Assembly: GCA_022866195.1 (NCBI GenBank)
Contig: JALHUF010000206.1
Span: 1 to 7,856 of the forward strand
Reading direction: 5' to 3'
Length of the DNA stretch: 7,856 bases
Source: Terriglobia bacterium
GTDB taxonomy: Bacteria; Acidobacteriota; Terriglobia; UBA7540
Shown piece after piece: positions 1 to 5,285 of the stretch (position 1 is its first letter; every line of letters starts with the position of its first letter). The notes under the pieces were generated by a model, which searched no databases, was not told the DNA's origin, and worked only from the letters and a program-made list of their open reading frames with translations. The position numbers and the translations under genes were made by a program.

Positions 1-1082
1 GCCGGAATCCGCAGGTTGATGTTCTTGAGGACCGGCCGGCCGTTGTAGCTGAACGTGAGGTTGCGAAATTCGATTTCGCCCCGGAGAGAGGTAAGCGGCT
101 GCGCGGGCACGTCCCGGTCATCGATTTCGGGCCGGGCGAGGAAGATGGAGTTCAGCCGCCCCAGCGAGGCCACCCCGCGCTGGAGCAGGTTCACCACCCA
201 GCCTAGAGCGATGATCGGCCAGATCAGATAGAGCAGGTAGACGTTGAAGGCCGCAAAGGTGCCGACCGAAATCAGGCCGGAGAGCACATGCCTCCCGCCC
301 ACCACCATGATGAGCATGAAGGCGATCGCAAACAGCAGCGCCAGGCCCGGCCACATCAAGCTGGTAATCCAGATCAACTGCCGGTTCTTTTCCACGAAGG
401 CGCGGTTCATCCCATCGAATTGGCGCAGCTCCGCTTCTTCCTGGCCAAAGGCGCGAATCACGCGGACGCCGGAGAGGTTTTCGCGGACCTTTTCGGTCAT
501 CACCGAATACATCTCCTGGATGCTCTCGAAGCGGTCGTGAATCCTCTGGCCGAAAACCTTGACAACGACGGAAACCAACGGCATGGGCGCCAACACCAAC
601 AAAGTCAGCCGCCAGTCGAGATGCAGCATCACGCCGACCGTGGCCAGGCCCACCACCAGCGTGGACGCGGAATACATGATTCCCGGGCCCACCAGGTTCC
701 GGACCGCGTTCAGGTCATTGGTGAGCTTCGACATCAGGTCGCCGGTGAGGGTCTGGGTGTAATACCGCGGGGAGAGACGCATCAGGTGGAGAAACAAGCC
801 GTTGCGCAGGTCGTATTCCACATCGCGCGAGATGCCGATCAAAATCCAGCGCATCCAGAACTGAAAGACCGCCATCGCCAGCGCGATCACCAGCAGCAGC
901 CCGGCGTAGAAAAGCAGCCGGTTCCAGGCCACGCCGCGCGAGAGGCTGTCAATCGCGGCCTTGATGATCAGCGGCAGATTGACACGCAAGGCTTGCGCCA
1001 GGACCAGCGCCAGGAAGCCCACCACGTAGCGCTTGCGGTAACGGACCAAATACGGTTTGAGGGGAAGCAGACGACGCAGCAT
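1..1082 (-). CDS. ABC exporter, fused permease/ATPase, 3' end missing (N-terminal 360 codons)
   Basis: This is the amino-terminal part of a type I (ABCB/MsbA/MdlA-like) half-transporter, which would export a substrate across the inner membrane as a dimer. The reading frame stays open from ATG at 1082 to the window edge. A TAA lies in frame two codons upstream (1088-1086), so no longer start is possible. The first helix is about residues 19-40 and the second about 56-76. The cytoplasmic coupling segment contains 'LTGDLMSKLTNDLNAVRNLV', and a later stretch has 'RENLSGVRVIRAFGQEEAE', both typical of this family. The nucleotide-binding domain begins near residue 335, with an A-loop tyrosine (Tyr346). 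Walker A and everything after it lie outside the window. The substrate cannot be told. The TGDLM..LTND segment looks closer to the heterodimeric MdlA/MdlB type than to lipid A flippase, so a partner gene may follow downstream. It has its own promoter and follows recR. Confidence 0.93.
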   Translation of the reverse strand, partial: MLRRLLPLKPYLVRYRKRYVVGFLALVLAQALRVNLPLIIKAAIDSLSRGVAWNRLLFYAGLLLVIALAMAVFQFWMRWILIGISRDVEYDLRNGLFLHLMRLSPRYYTQTLTGDLMSKLTNDLNAVRNLVGPGIMYSASTLVVGLATVGVMLHLDWRLTLLVLAPMPLVSVVVKVFGQRIHDRFESIQEMYSVMTEKVRENLSGVRVIRAFGQEEAELRQFDGMNRAFVEKNRQLIWITSLMWPGLALLFAIAFMLIMVVGGRHVLSGLISVGTFAAFNVYLLYLIWPIIALGWVVNLLQRGVASLGRLNSIFLARPEIDDRDVPAQPLTSLRGEIEFRNLTFSYNGRPVLKNINLRIP

Positions 1083-1181
1083 CCGTTATCTTTCGCGGCG
1101 CGGGCGGATAGGAGAGAATGACAAAGTCAAGAAGCAGATTCTGCGACGCCGGCCGCGAAACCGGGCTCAGCTTGACCATCT

Positions 1182-1211
1182 ATTATATCGGACAGTGAAA
1201 CAACCCGCCAA
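1182..1211 (-). promoter_or_regulatory. Sigma70-type promoter for the ABC exporter gene
   Basis: On the minus strand a perfect TATAAT (-10, 1187-1182) lies 18 nt downstream of TTGGCG (-35, 1211-1206, four of six consensus bases). Transcription would start near 1175, leaving a leader of about 90 nt before the ATG at 1082. No strong Shine-Dalgarno sequence is visible in front of that ATG. The promoter lies just beyond the recR stop, so the exporter need not depend on the dnaX-recR transcript. Confidence 0.6.
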
Positions 1212-1221
1212 TGGCTTTCTG

Positions 1222-1265
1222 TCCCACCGTGGGAAGTGAGGAGGGATCCCTTGGCCGCGCCAGGG
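1222..1265 (-). terminator. Two small hairpins after recR, possible weak or Rho-assisted terminator
   Basis: Immediately after the recR stop codon the minus strand can fold CCCTGGC-GCG-GCCAAGGG (1265-1248, one bulged base). It can then fold TCCCA-CGG-TGGGA (1234-1222). Neither is followed by a run of U, so this is not a classical intrinsic terminator. The position directly at the gene end and just before a new promoter makes transcript punctuation plausible. Confidence 0.3.
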
Positions 1266-1865
1266 TCAAATCTCCCGCCGGCCTTCGAGCGCCTTGAGCA
1301 TCGTGACCTCGTCGGCGAATTCCAGTTCCGAGCCCACCGGGACGCCCATGCCGATGCGCGTCACCTTGAGGCCCAGAGGCTTGAGGAGCGTGGAGAGGTA
1401 GATGGCGGTTGCTTCCCCTTCGACGTTGGGGTTCGTGGCCACAATCAGCTCTTTGACTTTTCCGCCTTTCAGGCGCTCTACCAGATTCTTCAGCTTCAAC
1501 TGGTCGGGCCCGATGCCTTGGAGGGGGGAAAGCGCGCCGTGCAGAACGTGGTAAAGCCCGTGATATTCCCGCGTCTTCTCGATGGCGAGCACGTTATAAG
1601 GCGTCTCCACCACGCAGATGACCTCGGGGTCTCGCCGCGGGTCGGTACAATACTCGCAGGGGTCCTGCTCGGTGAGGTTGTTGCAGAGGCTGCAGAGCCT
1701 GATCTTGTCCTTGGCGTCGAGGATGGCGGCCGCCAGGCGCTCCGCGTCTTCGCGGGGGGCCCGCTCCAGATGGAAGGCGATGCGTTGGGCTGACTTCTGG
1801 CCGATCCCAGGCAAGCGCTTCAGCGCATCAATCAAGCGCGCCAGCGGCTCGGCGAAGTCTTTCAT
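1266..1865 (-). CDS. recR: Recombination mediator protein RecR
   Basis: RecR acts with RecO and RecF to load RecA onto gapped single-stranded DNA during recombinational repair. The 199-residue product has the normal family length. Domains in order are a helix-hairpin-helix ([11 protein letters not shown], 18-28), a four-cysteine zinc finger (Cys58, Cys61, Cys70, Cys73), and a Toprim domain beginning at VICVVET with acidic Glu87. The conserved LSPLQGIGP lies at 112-120 and [11 protein letters not shown] at 143-153. I place the start at ATG 1865 because [22 protein letters not shown] matches the usual RecR N-terminus. A longer version starting four codons upstream would use TTG at 1877, inside the heptamer repeat. 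No good ribosome-binding site is visible before either start. It is last in the dnaX-ybaB-recR series. Confidence 0.97.
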   Translation of the reverse strand: MKDFAEPLARLIDALKRLPGIGQKSAQRIAFHLERAPREDAERLAAAILDAKDKIRLCSLCNNLTEQDPCEYCTDPRRDPEVICVVETPYNVLAIEKTREYHGLYHVLHGALSPLQGIGPDQLKLKNLVERLKGGKVKELIVATNPNVEGEATAIYLSTLLKPLGLKVTRIGMGVPVGSELEFADEVTMLKALEGRREI

Positions 1866-1869
1866 AGCG

Positions 1870-1904
1870 AAAATCAAAATTCGAAAATCGAAATTCGAAA
1901 ATCG
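1870..1904. repeat. Heptamer repeat array, 5 units of AAA(A/T)TC(G/A)
   Basis: Five consecutive 7-bp units read AAAATCA, AAATTCG, AAAATCG, AAATTCG, AAAATCG on the plus strand, which also makes two perfect copies of a 14-bp repeat (1877-1890 and 1891-1904). The array ends five bases upstream of the recR start codon and fills the recR side of the ybaB-recR spacer. It is the first arm of an inverted pair with 1919-1946. The AT-rich heptamers stand out sharply from the GC-rich surroundings. Confidence 0.85.
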
Positions 1905-1918
1905 GACTGCCTTCCTGG

Positions 1919-1946
1919 TTTCGAGTTTCTATTTTCGAGTTTCGCC
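1919..1946. repeat. Heptamer repeat array, 4 units related to TTTCGAG, opposite arm
   Basis: Four 7-bp units read TTTCGAG, TTTCTAT, TTTCGAG, TTTCGCC. On the opposite strand this is a series of AAAxTCG-like heptamers, so it is an imperfect inverted copy of the array at 1870-1904. The two are separated by a 14-nt GC-richer loop (1905-1918). The array ends two bases before the ybaB stop codon. Pairing of the arms in the transcript would give a long, weak A/U-rich hairpin between ybaB and recR. Confidence 0.7.
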
Positions 1947-1948
1947 CT

Positions 1949-2260
1949 TCAGGGCACGCCAGGAAGGTTGAGGCCGCTGGCCAGGTTGCCGACGCGGCTG
2001 GCCAATTGGTCATCGACTTTCCGGTTGGCCTCGTTCACCGCGGCCATGACCAGGTTCTGCAACATTTCCATATCGGCGGAGGCAAACACCTCGCGGTCGA
2101 TCTGTACTGCGACCAACTGCTTCTGGCCGTTCATCCTGACCGTCACCATGCCCCCGCCCGCCGAAGCTTCCACCACCAGCTCATCCAGTTGCTTCTGAAA
2201 CTGCTCCTGCATCTGCTGGATTTGCCGCAGGATCTGCTGCATCTGTTGCAGATTTTTCAT
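1949..2260 (-). CDS. ybaB: Nucleoid-associated protein, YbaB/EbfC family
   Basis: This is a small DNA-binding dimer of the YbaB/EbfC family, nearly always encoded between dnaX and recR. The 103-residue product has the normal length. It begins with a Gln/Met-rich amphipathic helix (about 1-35, with QQMQQIL and IQQMQEQFQKQL repeats). It continues with the characteristic VEASAGGGMVTVRMNGQKQLVAVQIDREV strand region and the helix LQNLVMAAVNEANRKVDD. ATG at 2260 lies 3 nt after the dnaX stop, with GGAG in the end of dnaX at suitable spacing, so translation is probably coupled. The C-terminus (SGLNLPGVP) is the usual Gly/Pro tail. Confidence 0.96.
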   Translation of the reverse strand: MKNLQQMQQILRQIQQMQEQFQKQLDELVVEASAGGGMVTVRMNGQKQLVAVQIDREVFASADMEMLQNLVMAAVNEANRKVDDQLASRVGNLASGLNLPGVP

Positions 2261-2263
2261 CGC

Positions 2264-3937
2264 TCACTCCTGGCTCAGGTCTTTCACATCCACCAAGGTG
2301 CAGTCGAATTTTTTCTGGAAAGCCTCAACCGCGGGGTCGCGTCCCGCGCGCTCGCGAGCATCAGGCCGCGCCCTCACGGGCCGCCCTTCCTGCTCTTCGA
2401 GTGTAACATAGATTTTCACGGGCTGGCCCAAGACCTGGGTGCACGCGGAGCGCAAGGTTTCCAGTTGCTCGCGGCTGCGCACCAGTTCCGCATAGAAGGA
2501 CGCGTTTTTGGCAAAGAGAAAGCGGACTTCACCGTTTTCGAAGCGCCAGCCCGACAGGTGGTCCAGACAAGAACTGAGGAGCTTCTTCGATTCGAACAAC
2601 AGCGCCTTGATGGAGGCCAGCCGGCTGTCCTCCATGACCGGGGGCGCGGCCTCTGCCGGCAACGCGTAGGGCCTGGCGGGCGCCGCAGCAGTAGATGTCG
2701 GCGGCGGTTGCGAGGACGCGGATTCCTGCGCTTTGCGCGGAGCAGGTGGAGCGGGGCTCGGCGCGCCCGCGCTGCGCGGAGTCACGCTCGCCTTCTCCCC
2801 CAGCGCCGCGCTGTGAAGCTCTCCGAGCAGTGATTCGAGCGAAGCCAGCTTCCCGGCGTGCACCAGCTTCAGTAGCCCCATTTCCAGGTGAAAGCGCGGC
2901 TCCAGCGAATAGCGCAGTTCGCCTTCCGTGCGCAAAAGGATCTGGAAGAAGCGCGCGAGATCCTCCTGGCTGAAAAGCTCAGCGAGCTCGCGCAGGCCCT
3001 GGCGCTCGTCGTTGGGGACCTGGAGCAAGGGGCTTTCCCCGCCGCAACTTTTCGCCACCATCAGGTTGCGCACGTAGCGGGTGTACTCGCCGCAGAAGTG
3101 AGCGAGCTCGTAACCCTCGGCGGCCAACTGGCTCACCAGCTCGAGCACGCGGCGCGCGTCGGCGGCGTGGATGGCTTCCGTCATCTCGCGCAGCAGCCGC
3201 ACGGGCACCACGCCCAGCAGTTGCCGCACCCGGCTCTCCTCCAACTGCTCGCCGCAGGCGGCGATCACCTGGTCGAGGAGGGAAAGCGCGTCGCGCAGAC
3301 TCCCCTCGGCGGCCTGAGCGAGCGCGCCGAGCGCGCCTTCGTCGGCTTGAATCTTCTCCGCCGCGCACACCTGCTCCAACCGCGCGTAGATTTCCGCGTA
3401 GTCCAGCAAGCGGAAAGCAAAATGCTGGCAGCGAGACTGAATGGTCGCCGGCAGCTTGTGCGGCTCGGTGGTGGCCAGGATGAAGAGCGAGCGCGGGGGA
3501 GGTTCCTCCAGGGTTTTCAGCAGCGCGTTGAAGGCCTCCGTGGTGAGCATGTGCACTTCATCGATGATGAAGACCTTATAGCGGTCGCGCGCCGGCAGAT
3601 AGCGGACCGTCTCGCGCAGCTCGCGGATTTCGTCGATGCCGCGGTTGGAAGCGGCGTCGATCTCGAAAACGTCCAGAGAATTGCCGGCCGCAATTTCGCG
3701 GCAGGAGGGACATTCCCCGCAGGGGGTGAGGGTGAGCCCTTGCAGACAGTTCAAAGACTTGGCCAGGATGCGCGCCGTGGAGGTCTTCCCCACGCCGCGA
3801 GCGCCCGAGAAGATGTAGCCGTGCGCGACCCGGTTCTGCAGGATGGCGTTTTTCAGGGTCTCGGTAATCAGCCGCTGGCCCACCACTTCGTCGAAGACTT
3901 GGGGCCGGTACTTGCGCGCGATGACCTGATAAGACAT
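2264..3937 (-). CDS. dnaX: DNA polymerase III subunit gamma/tau
   Basis: DnaX is the AAA+ motor of the clamp-loader that places the beta sliding clamp on DNA in the replisome. The 557 residues are close to the length of Bacillus-type tau. Walker A is GARGVGKT (45-52), the zinc module is Cys64, Cys73, Cys76 and Cys79, and Walker B is IIDEVHML (124-131). The sensor 1 region is ATTEPHKLP, followed by SRCQHF. Lid and collar domains extend to about residue 379. A Pro/Ala/Ser-rich linker (380-433) then leads to a folded C-terminal domain (434-557), as in tau. I see no credible frameshift site for a short gamma form. ATG at 3937 gives the canonical MSYQVIARKYRP N-terminus, but no Shine-Dalgarno sequence precedes it and a heptamer array starts two bases upstream. 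It leads the dnaX-ybaB-recR series, downstream of the SRP RNA gene. Confidence 0.98.
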   Translation of the reverse strand: MSYQVIARKYRPQVFDEVVGQRLITETLKNAILQNRVAHGYIFSGARGVGKTSTARILAKSLNCLQGLTLTPCGECPSCREIAAGNSLDVFEIDAASNRGIDEIRELRETVRYLPARDRYKVFIIDEVHMLTTEAFNALLKTLEEPPPRSLFILATTEPHKLPATIQSRCQHFAFRLLDYAEIYARLEQVCAAEKIQADEGALGALAQAAEGSLRDALSLLDQVIAACGEQLEESRVRQLLGVVPVRLLREMTEAIHAADARRVLELVSQLAAEGYELAHFCGEYTRYVRNLMVAKSCGGESPLLQVPNDERQGLRELAELFSQEDLARFFQILLRTEGELRYSLEPRFHLEMGLLKLVHAGKLASLESLLGELHSAALGEKASVTPRSAGAPSPAPPAPRKAQESASSQPPPTSTAAAPARPYALPAEAAPPVMEDSRLASIKALLFESKKLLSSCLDHLSGWRFENGEVRFLFAKNASFYAELVRSREQLETLRSACTQVLGQPVKIYVTLEEQEGRPVRARPDARERAGRDPAVEAFQKKFDCTLVDVKDLSQE

Positions 3938-3939
3938 GG

Positions 3940-3974
3940 GATTTTAGATTTTCGATTTTGGATTTTGGATTTGC
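3940..3974. repeat. Heptamer repeat array, 5 units of GATTTTN, next to the dnaX start
   Basis: Five consecutive 7-bp units occur on the plus strand: GATTTTA, GATTTTC, GATTTTG twice, then a degenerate GATTTGC. On the coding strand of dnaX this is a series of A-rich NAAAATC units ending two bases before the ATG, where the ribosome-binding site should be. It is inverted with respect to the array at 4091-4125 and has the same length of five heptamers. Confidence 0.85.
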
Positions 3975-4090
3975 CCGCCGGGACGCCACGTGCTGTCAAC
4001 AGGGATATTCACTGTCAAATTCCCGCTTCCGAGGCTTTCGAAACAATTCCGGGCGACGAGATTTGGTCACGTCCCAATATCAAGTTCCGG
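3975..4090. other. 116-bp unique spacer between two inverted heptamer arrays
   Basis: This non-coding segment lies between the arrays at 3940-3974 and 4091-4125, upstream of dnaX. On the minus strand it has two copies of TTGACAG, at 4018-4012 and 3999-3993, exactly 19 bp apart. Each resembles a -35 hexamer, but I find no matching -10 at 16-18 bp. A dnaX promoter may lie here, but it cannot be assigned from the sequence. No RNA gene or ORF is recognised. Confidence 0.4.
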
Positions 4091-4125
4091 AAAATCGGCA
4101 ATGCAAAATCAAAAATCCAAAATCA
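4091..4125. repeat. Heptamer repeat array, 5 units of AAAATCN, downstream of ffs
   Basis: Units in 7-bp register are AAAATCG, a degenerate GCAATGC, AAAATCA, AAAATCC and AAAATCA. The array begins five bases beyond the end of the SRP RNA terminal helix and is inverted relative to 3940-3974. Read on the ffs strand it is a U-rich series of GATTTT units, which might help transcription termination or 3'-end trimming of the SRP RNA. That function is only inferred. Confidence 0.8.
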
Positions 4126-4130
4126 ATTGG

Positions 4131-4237
4131 GCCAGACTTCGGGTTATCCGCAGCACACGGAGAGGCTCGTTACCGTTGCTTCCTTCCGGACCTGGCGGGG
4201 TTCGCGAGCATCCGTCGCGCGGAGCCCGAAGTCTGAC
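4131..4237 (-). ncRNA. ffs: Signal recognition particle RNA, small bacterial (4.5S) type
   Basis: This is the RNA scaffold of the SRP, which binds Ffh and FtsY to target membrane and secreted proteins. The minus strand carries the diagnostic apical domain IV motif GCCAGGTCCGGAAGGAAGCA (GGAA tetraloop with the CAGG/AGCA symmetric loop), near 4197-4178. The ends form a strong terminal helix: CAGACTTCGGG (4235-4225) pairs perfectly with CCCGAAGTCTG (4143-4133). One G-U and one G-C pair beyond this set the limits given here. The resulting length of about 107 nt fits the small type without Alu domain. A location just upstream of dnaX matches Bacillus and many other bacteria. The exact mature 5' and 3' ends are estimated from the helix; a precursor longer at the 5' end is likely. 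Confidence 0.95.
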
Positions 4238-4283
4238 ATGTGGCTGACCGCTCCTCTGATTGAAGAGTACTCAAGCCCAGGAA

Positions 4284-4313
4284 ATGGTAGCACGCGCGCG
4301 CGTTCCCCGTCGA
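4284..4313 (-). promoter_or_regulatory. Candidate promoter for the SRP RNA gene
   Basis: On the minus strand TCGACG (-35, 4313-4308) and TACCAT (-10, 4289-4284) are 18 nt apart, each with four of six sigma70 consensus bases. Predicted initiation near 4277 would give a precursor with roughly 40 extra nucleotides before the SRP terminal helix, consistent with 5' processing of SRP RNA in other bacteria. The hexamers are imperfect, so the assignment is tentative. Confidence 0.42.
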
Positions 4314-4344
4314 CTTCTTTCCGCCCGGCGAAAGTAGGGAAGGG

Positions 4345-4373
4345 TTGACGTGCTGGGCTCGATCATCTACTGT
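4345..4373 (+). promoter_or_regulatory. Candidate promoter for the lipoprotein gene
   Basis: TTGACG (4345-4350, five of six consensus) is followed after 17 nt by TACTGT (4368-4373), which keeps the TA...T positions of a -10 box. Transcription would start near 4380, giving a leader of about 114 nt before the ATG at 4494. It is back to back with the proposed ffs promoter. Confidence 0.5.
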
Positions 4374-4417
4374 CGTACTTGTCCAACTTCGAGCCGCGAT
4401 CTCCGCAGAACGAGCGT

Positions 4418-4461
4418 GCGCTAGCGGCCGGAGCGAAGGTAAGACTTACGAGGCGCTAGCG
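4418..4461 (+). promoter_or_regulatory. Leader with repeated palindromes before the lipoprotein gene
   Basis: The 9-mer GCGCTAGCG occurs twice, at 4418-4426 and 4453-4461 (35 bp apart), and each copy contains the 8-bp palindrome CGCTAGCG. Between them is GTAAG-A-CTTAC (4439-4449), an 11-bp palindrome. If the promoter at 4345-4373 is right, all three lie in the transcribed leader and could form hairpins or a protein-binding site. No known riboswitch class is recognised. Confidence 0.35.
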
Positions 4462-4493
4462 AAGGAGAATCGCTGAGCTTAAGGAGGCCGCAC

Positions 4494-5174
4494 ATGAAAG
4501 CGAGATGGATGGCGTTCGGGATCTGCTTGTTGGCCGCCTTCCTGATGAGCTGCCAGACGGGCACGCAACCGACGGAAACCCAGGGTCCGGAAGGGACGGG
4601 CGCTGAGGCAGGCAAGGGGAAGAAGGCAGAAGCCGCGACGGAAAAGGTGACGGTGCCGGCAGGCACGGAACTGACGATGCGTTTGCTCGACGCCATCGAT
4701 ACGGGCACGATATCTGCTGGCACGGAATTTGAGGGTACCTTGGCCGCCGCGCTCGTCGCCGGCGGGGTGGACGTAGCGCCTGTCGGGAGCAAGGTTACCG
4801 GCAAGGTGACGAACGTCGTGAGTTCCGGGCGGCTGAATCGTCCTGCTGAGCTGGCGCTGGCGCTGACTTCCTTCACGACCAGGGATGGAGAAAGAGTCGA
4901 AGTCTCAACTGACACCTGGAGCATGAAGGGAGCGTCGCACAAGAAGCGCAACATTGAGATGATCGGGGGTGGCGCGGCCGCAGGAGCGTTGATTGGAGCG
5001 CTCGCCGGGGGCAAAAAGGGCGCGGCAATCGGCGGCGCCGTCGGCGCGGGAGGCGGGACCGGAGTGGCCGCAGCAACCGGCAAGAAAGAGATCCGGCTTG
5101 CCCCGGAAACCAAACTGACTTTCAAGCTGAGTTCGCCGGTCACCGTTACGGTCAAGAAGAAGCCTTCGAGATAA
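4494..5174 (+). CDS. Predicted lipoprotein with beta-rich domain and glycine zipper, function unknown
   Basis: I do not recognise a named family. The 226 residues start with a lipoprotein signal peptide: positive MKAR, a hydrophobic stretch, then lipobox LMSC with Cys20 as the lipidated residue. Gln at +2 gives no Asp inner-membrane retention signal, which suggests the outer membrane. A low-complexity Gly/Thr/Glu/Lys linker (21-50) follows. Residues 51-145 look beta-rich, with spaced 'PAGTEL..RLLDAI.T..ISAGTEF.GTL' and 'APVGSKVTGKV' motifs. A glycine zipper (about 158-195, GGGAAAGALIGALAGG and further GAxxG steps) could insert in or pack against a membrane, and a short basic tail ends in KKKPSR. 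A strong Shine-Dalgarno AAGGAGG at 4481-4487, six bases before the ATG, supports this start. A general cell-envelope role is inferred from the architecture only. It is convergent with the kinase gene. Confidence 0.9.
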   Translation: MKARWMAFGICLLAAFLMSCQTGTQPTETQGPEGTGAEAGKGKKAEAATEKVTVPAGTELTMRLLDAIDTGTISAGTEFEGTLAAALVAGGVDVAPVGSKVTGKVTNVVSSGRLNRPAELALALTSFTTRDGERVEVSTDTWSMKGASHKKRNIEMIGGGAAAGALIGALAGGKKGAAIGGAVGAGGGTGVAAATGKKEIRLAPETKLTFKLSSPVTVTVKKKPSR

Positions 5175-5285
5175 TCATTCTGCCCAGGCGGCGCGCAGCG
5201 GGCCCGCGGACGAACCTTCATCGCGAGGAGCAGAACTCGCCGGGCAGGCGCTGAGGGAATGCGGGGGTGGCCGGCTGGAACCAAG
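5175..5285. other. Short spacer between convergent genes
   Basis: These 111 bp separate the ends of the lipoprotein gene and the kinase gene. I see a 10-bp palindrome GCGGGCCCGC but no stem followed by a T-run on either strand, so no bidirectional intrinsic terminator can be called. Confidence 0.5.

Noticed and set aside
288..1121. 277-codon plus-strand frame opposite the ABC exporter
   Set aside because: The minus-strand frame encodes a recognisable exporter over the same bases; this one has extreme His/Gln/Arg content and no ribosome-binding site.
1866..1877. Longer RecR beginning at TTG 1877
   Set aside because: The four extra residues are encoded by the heptamer repeat and do not match the family N-terminus; ATG 1865 does.
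2309..2314. A6 run near the dnaX 3' end as a gamma/tau slippage site
   Set aside because: Only six A on the coding strand, in the wrong register for a -1 heptamer, and about 16 codons from the end, so it could not produce a gamma-sized product.
3993..4018. Two TTGACAG copies 19 bp apart on the minus strand as a dnaX promoter
   Set aside because: No acceptable -10 hexamer lies 16-18 bp downstream of either copy, so I record them only within the spacer description.
1870..4125. The short repeats as a CRISPR array
   Set aside because: Units are 7 bp and directly adjacent without unique spacers, and no cas gene is present.
2888..4348. 486-codon open frame on the plus strand opposite dnaX
   Set aside because: It is the antisense shadow of a clear dnaX gene and the SRP RNA, with His/Gln/Arg-rich composition typical of GC-rich antisense frames and no family signature.
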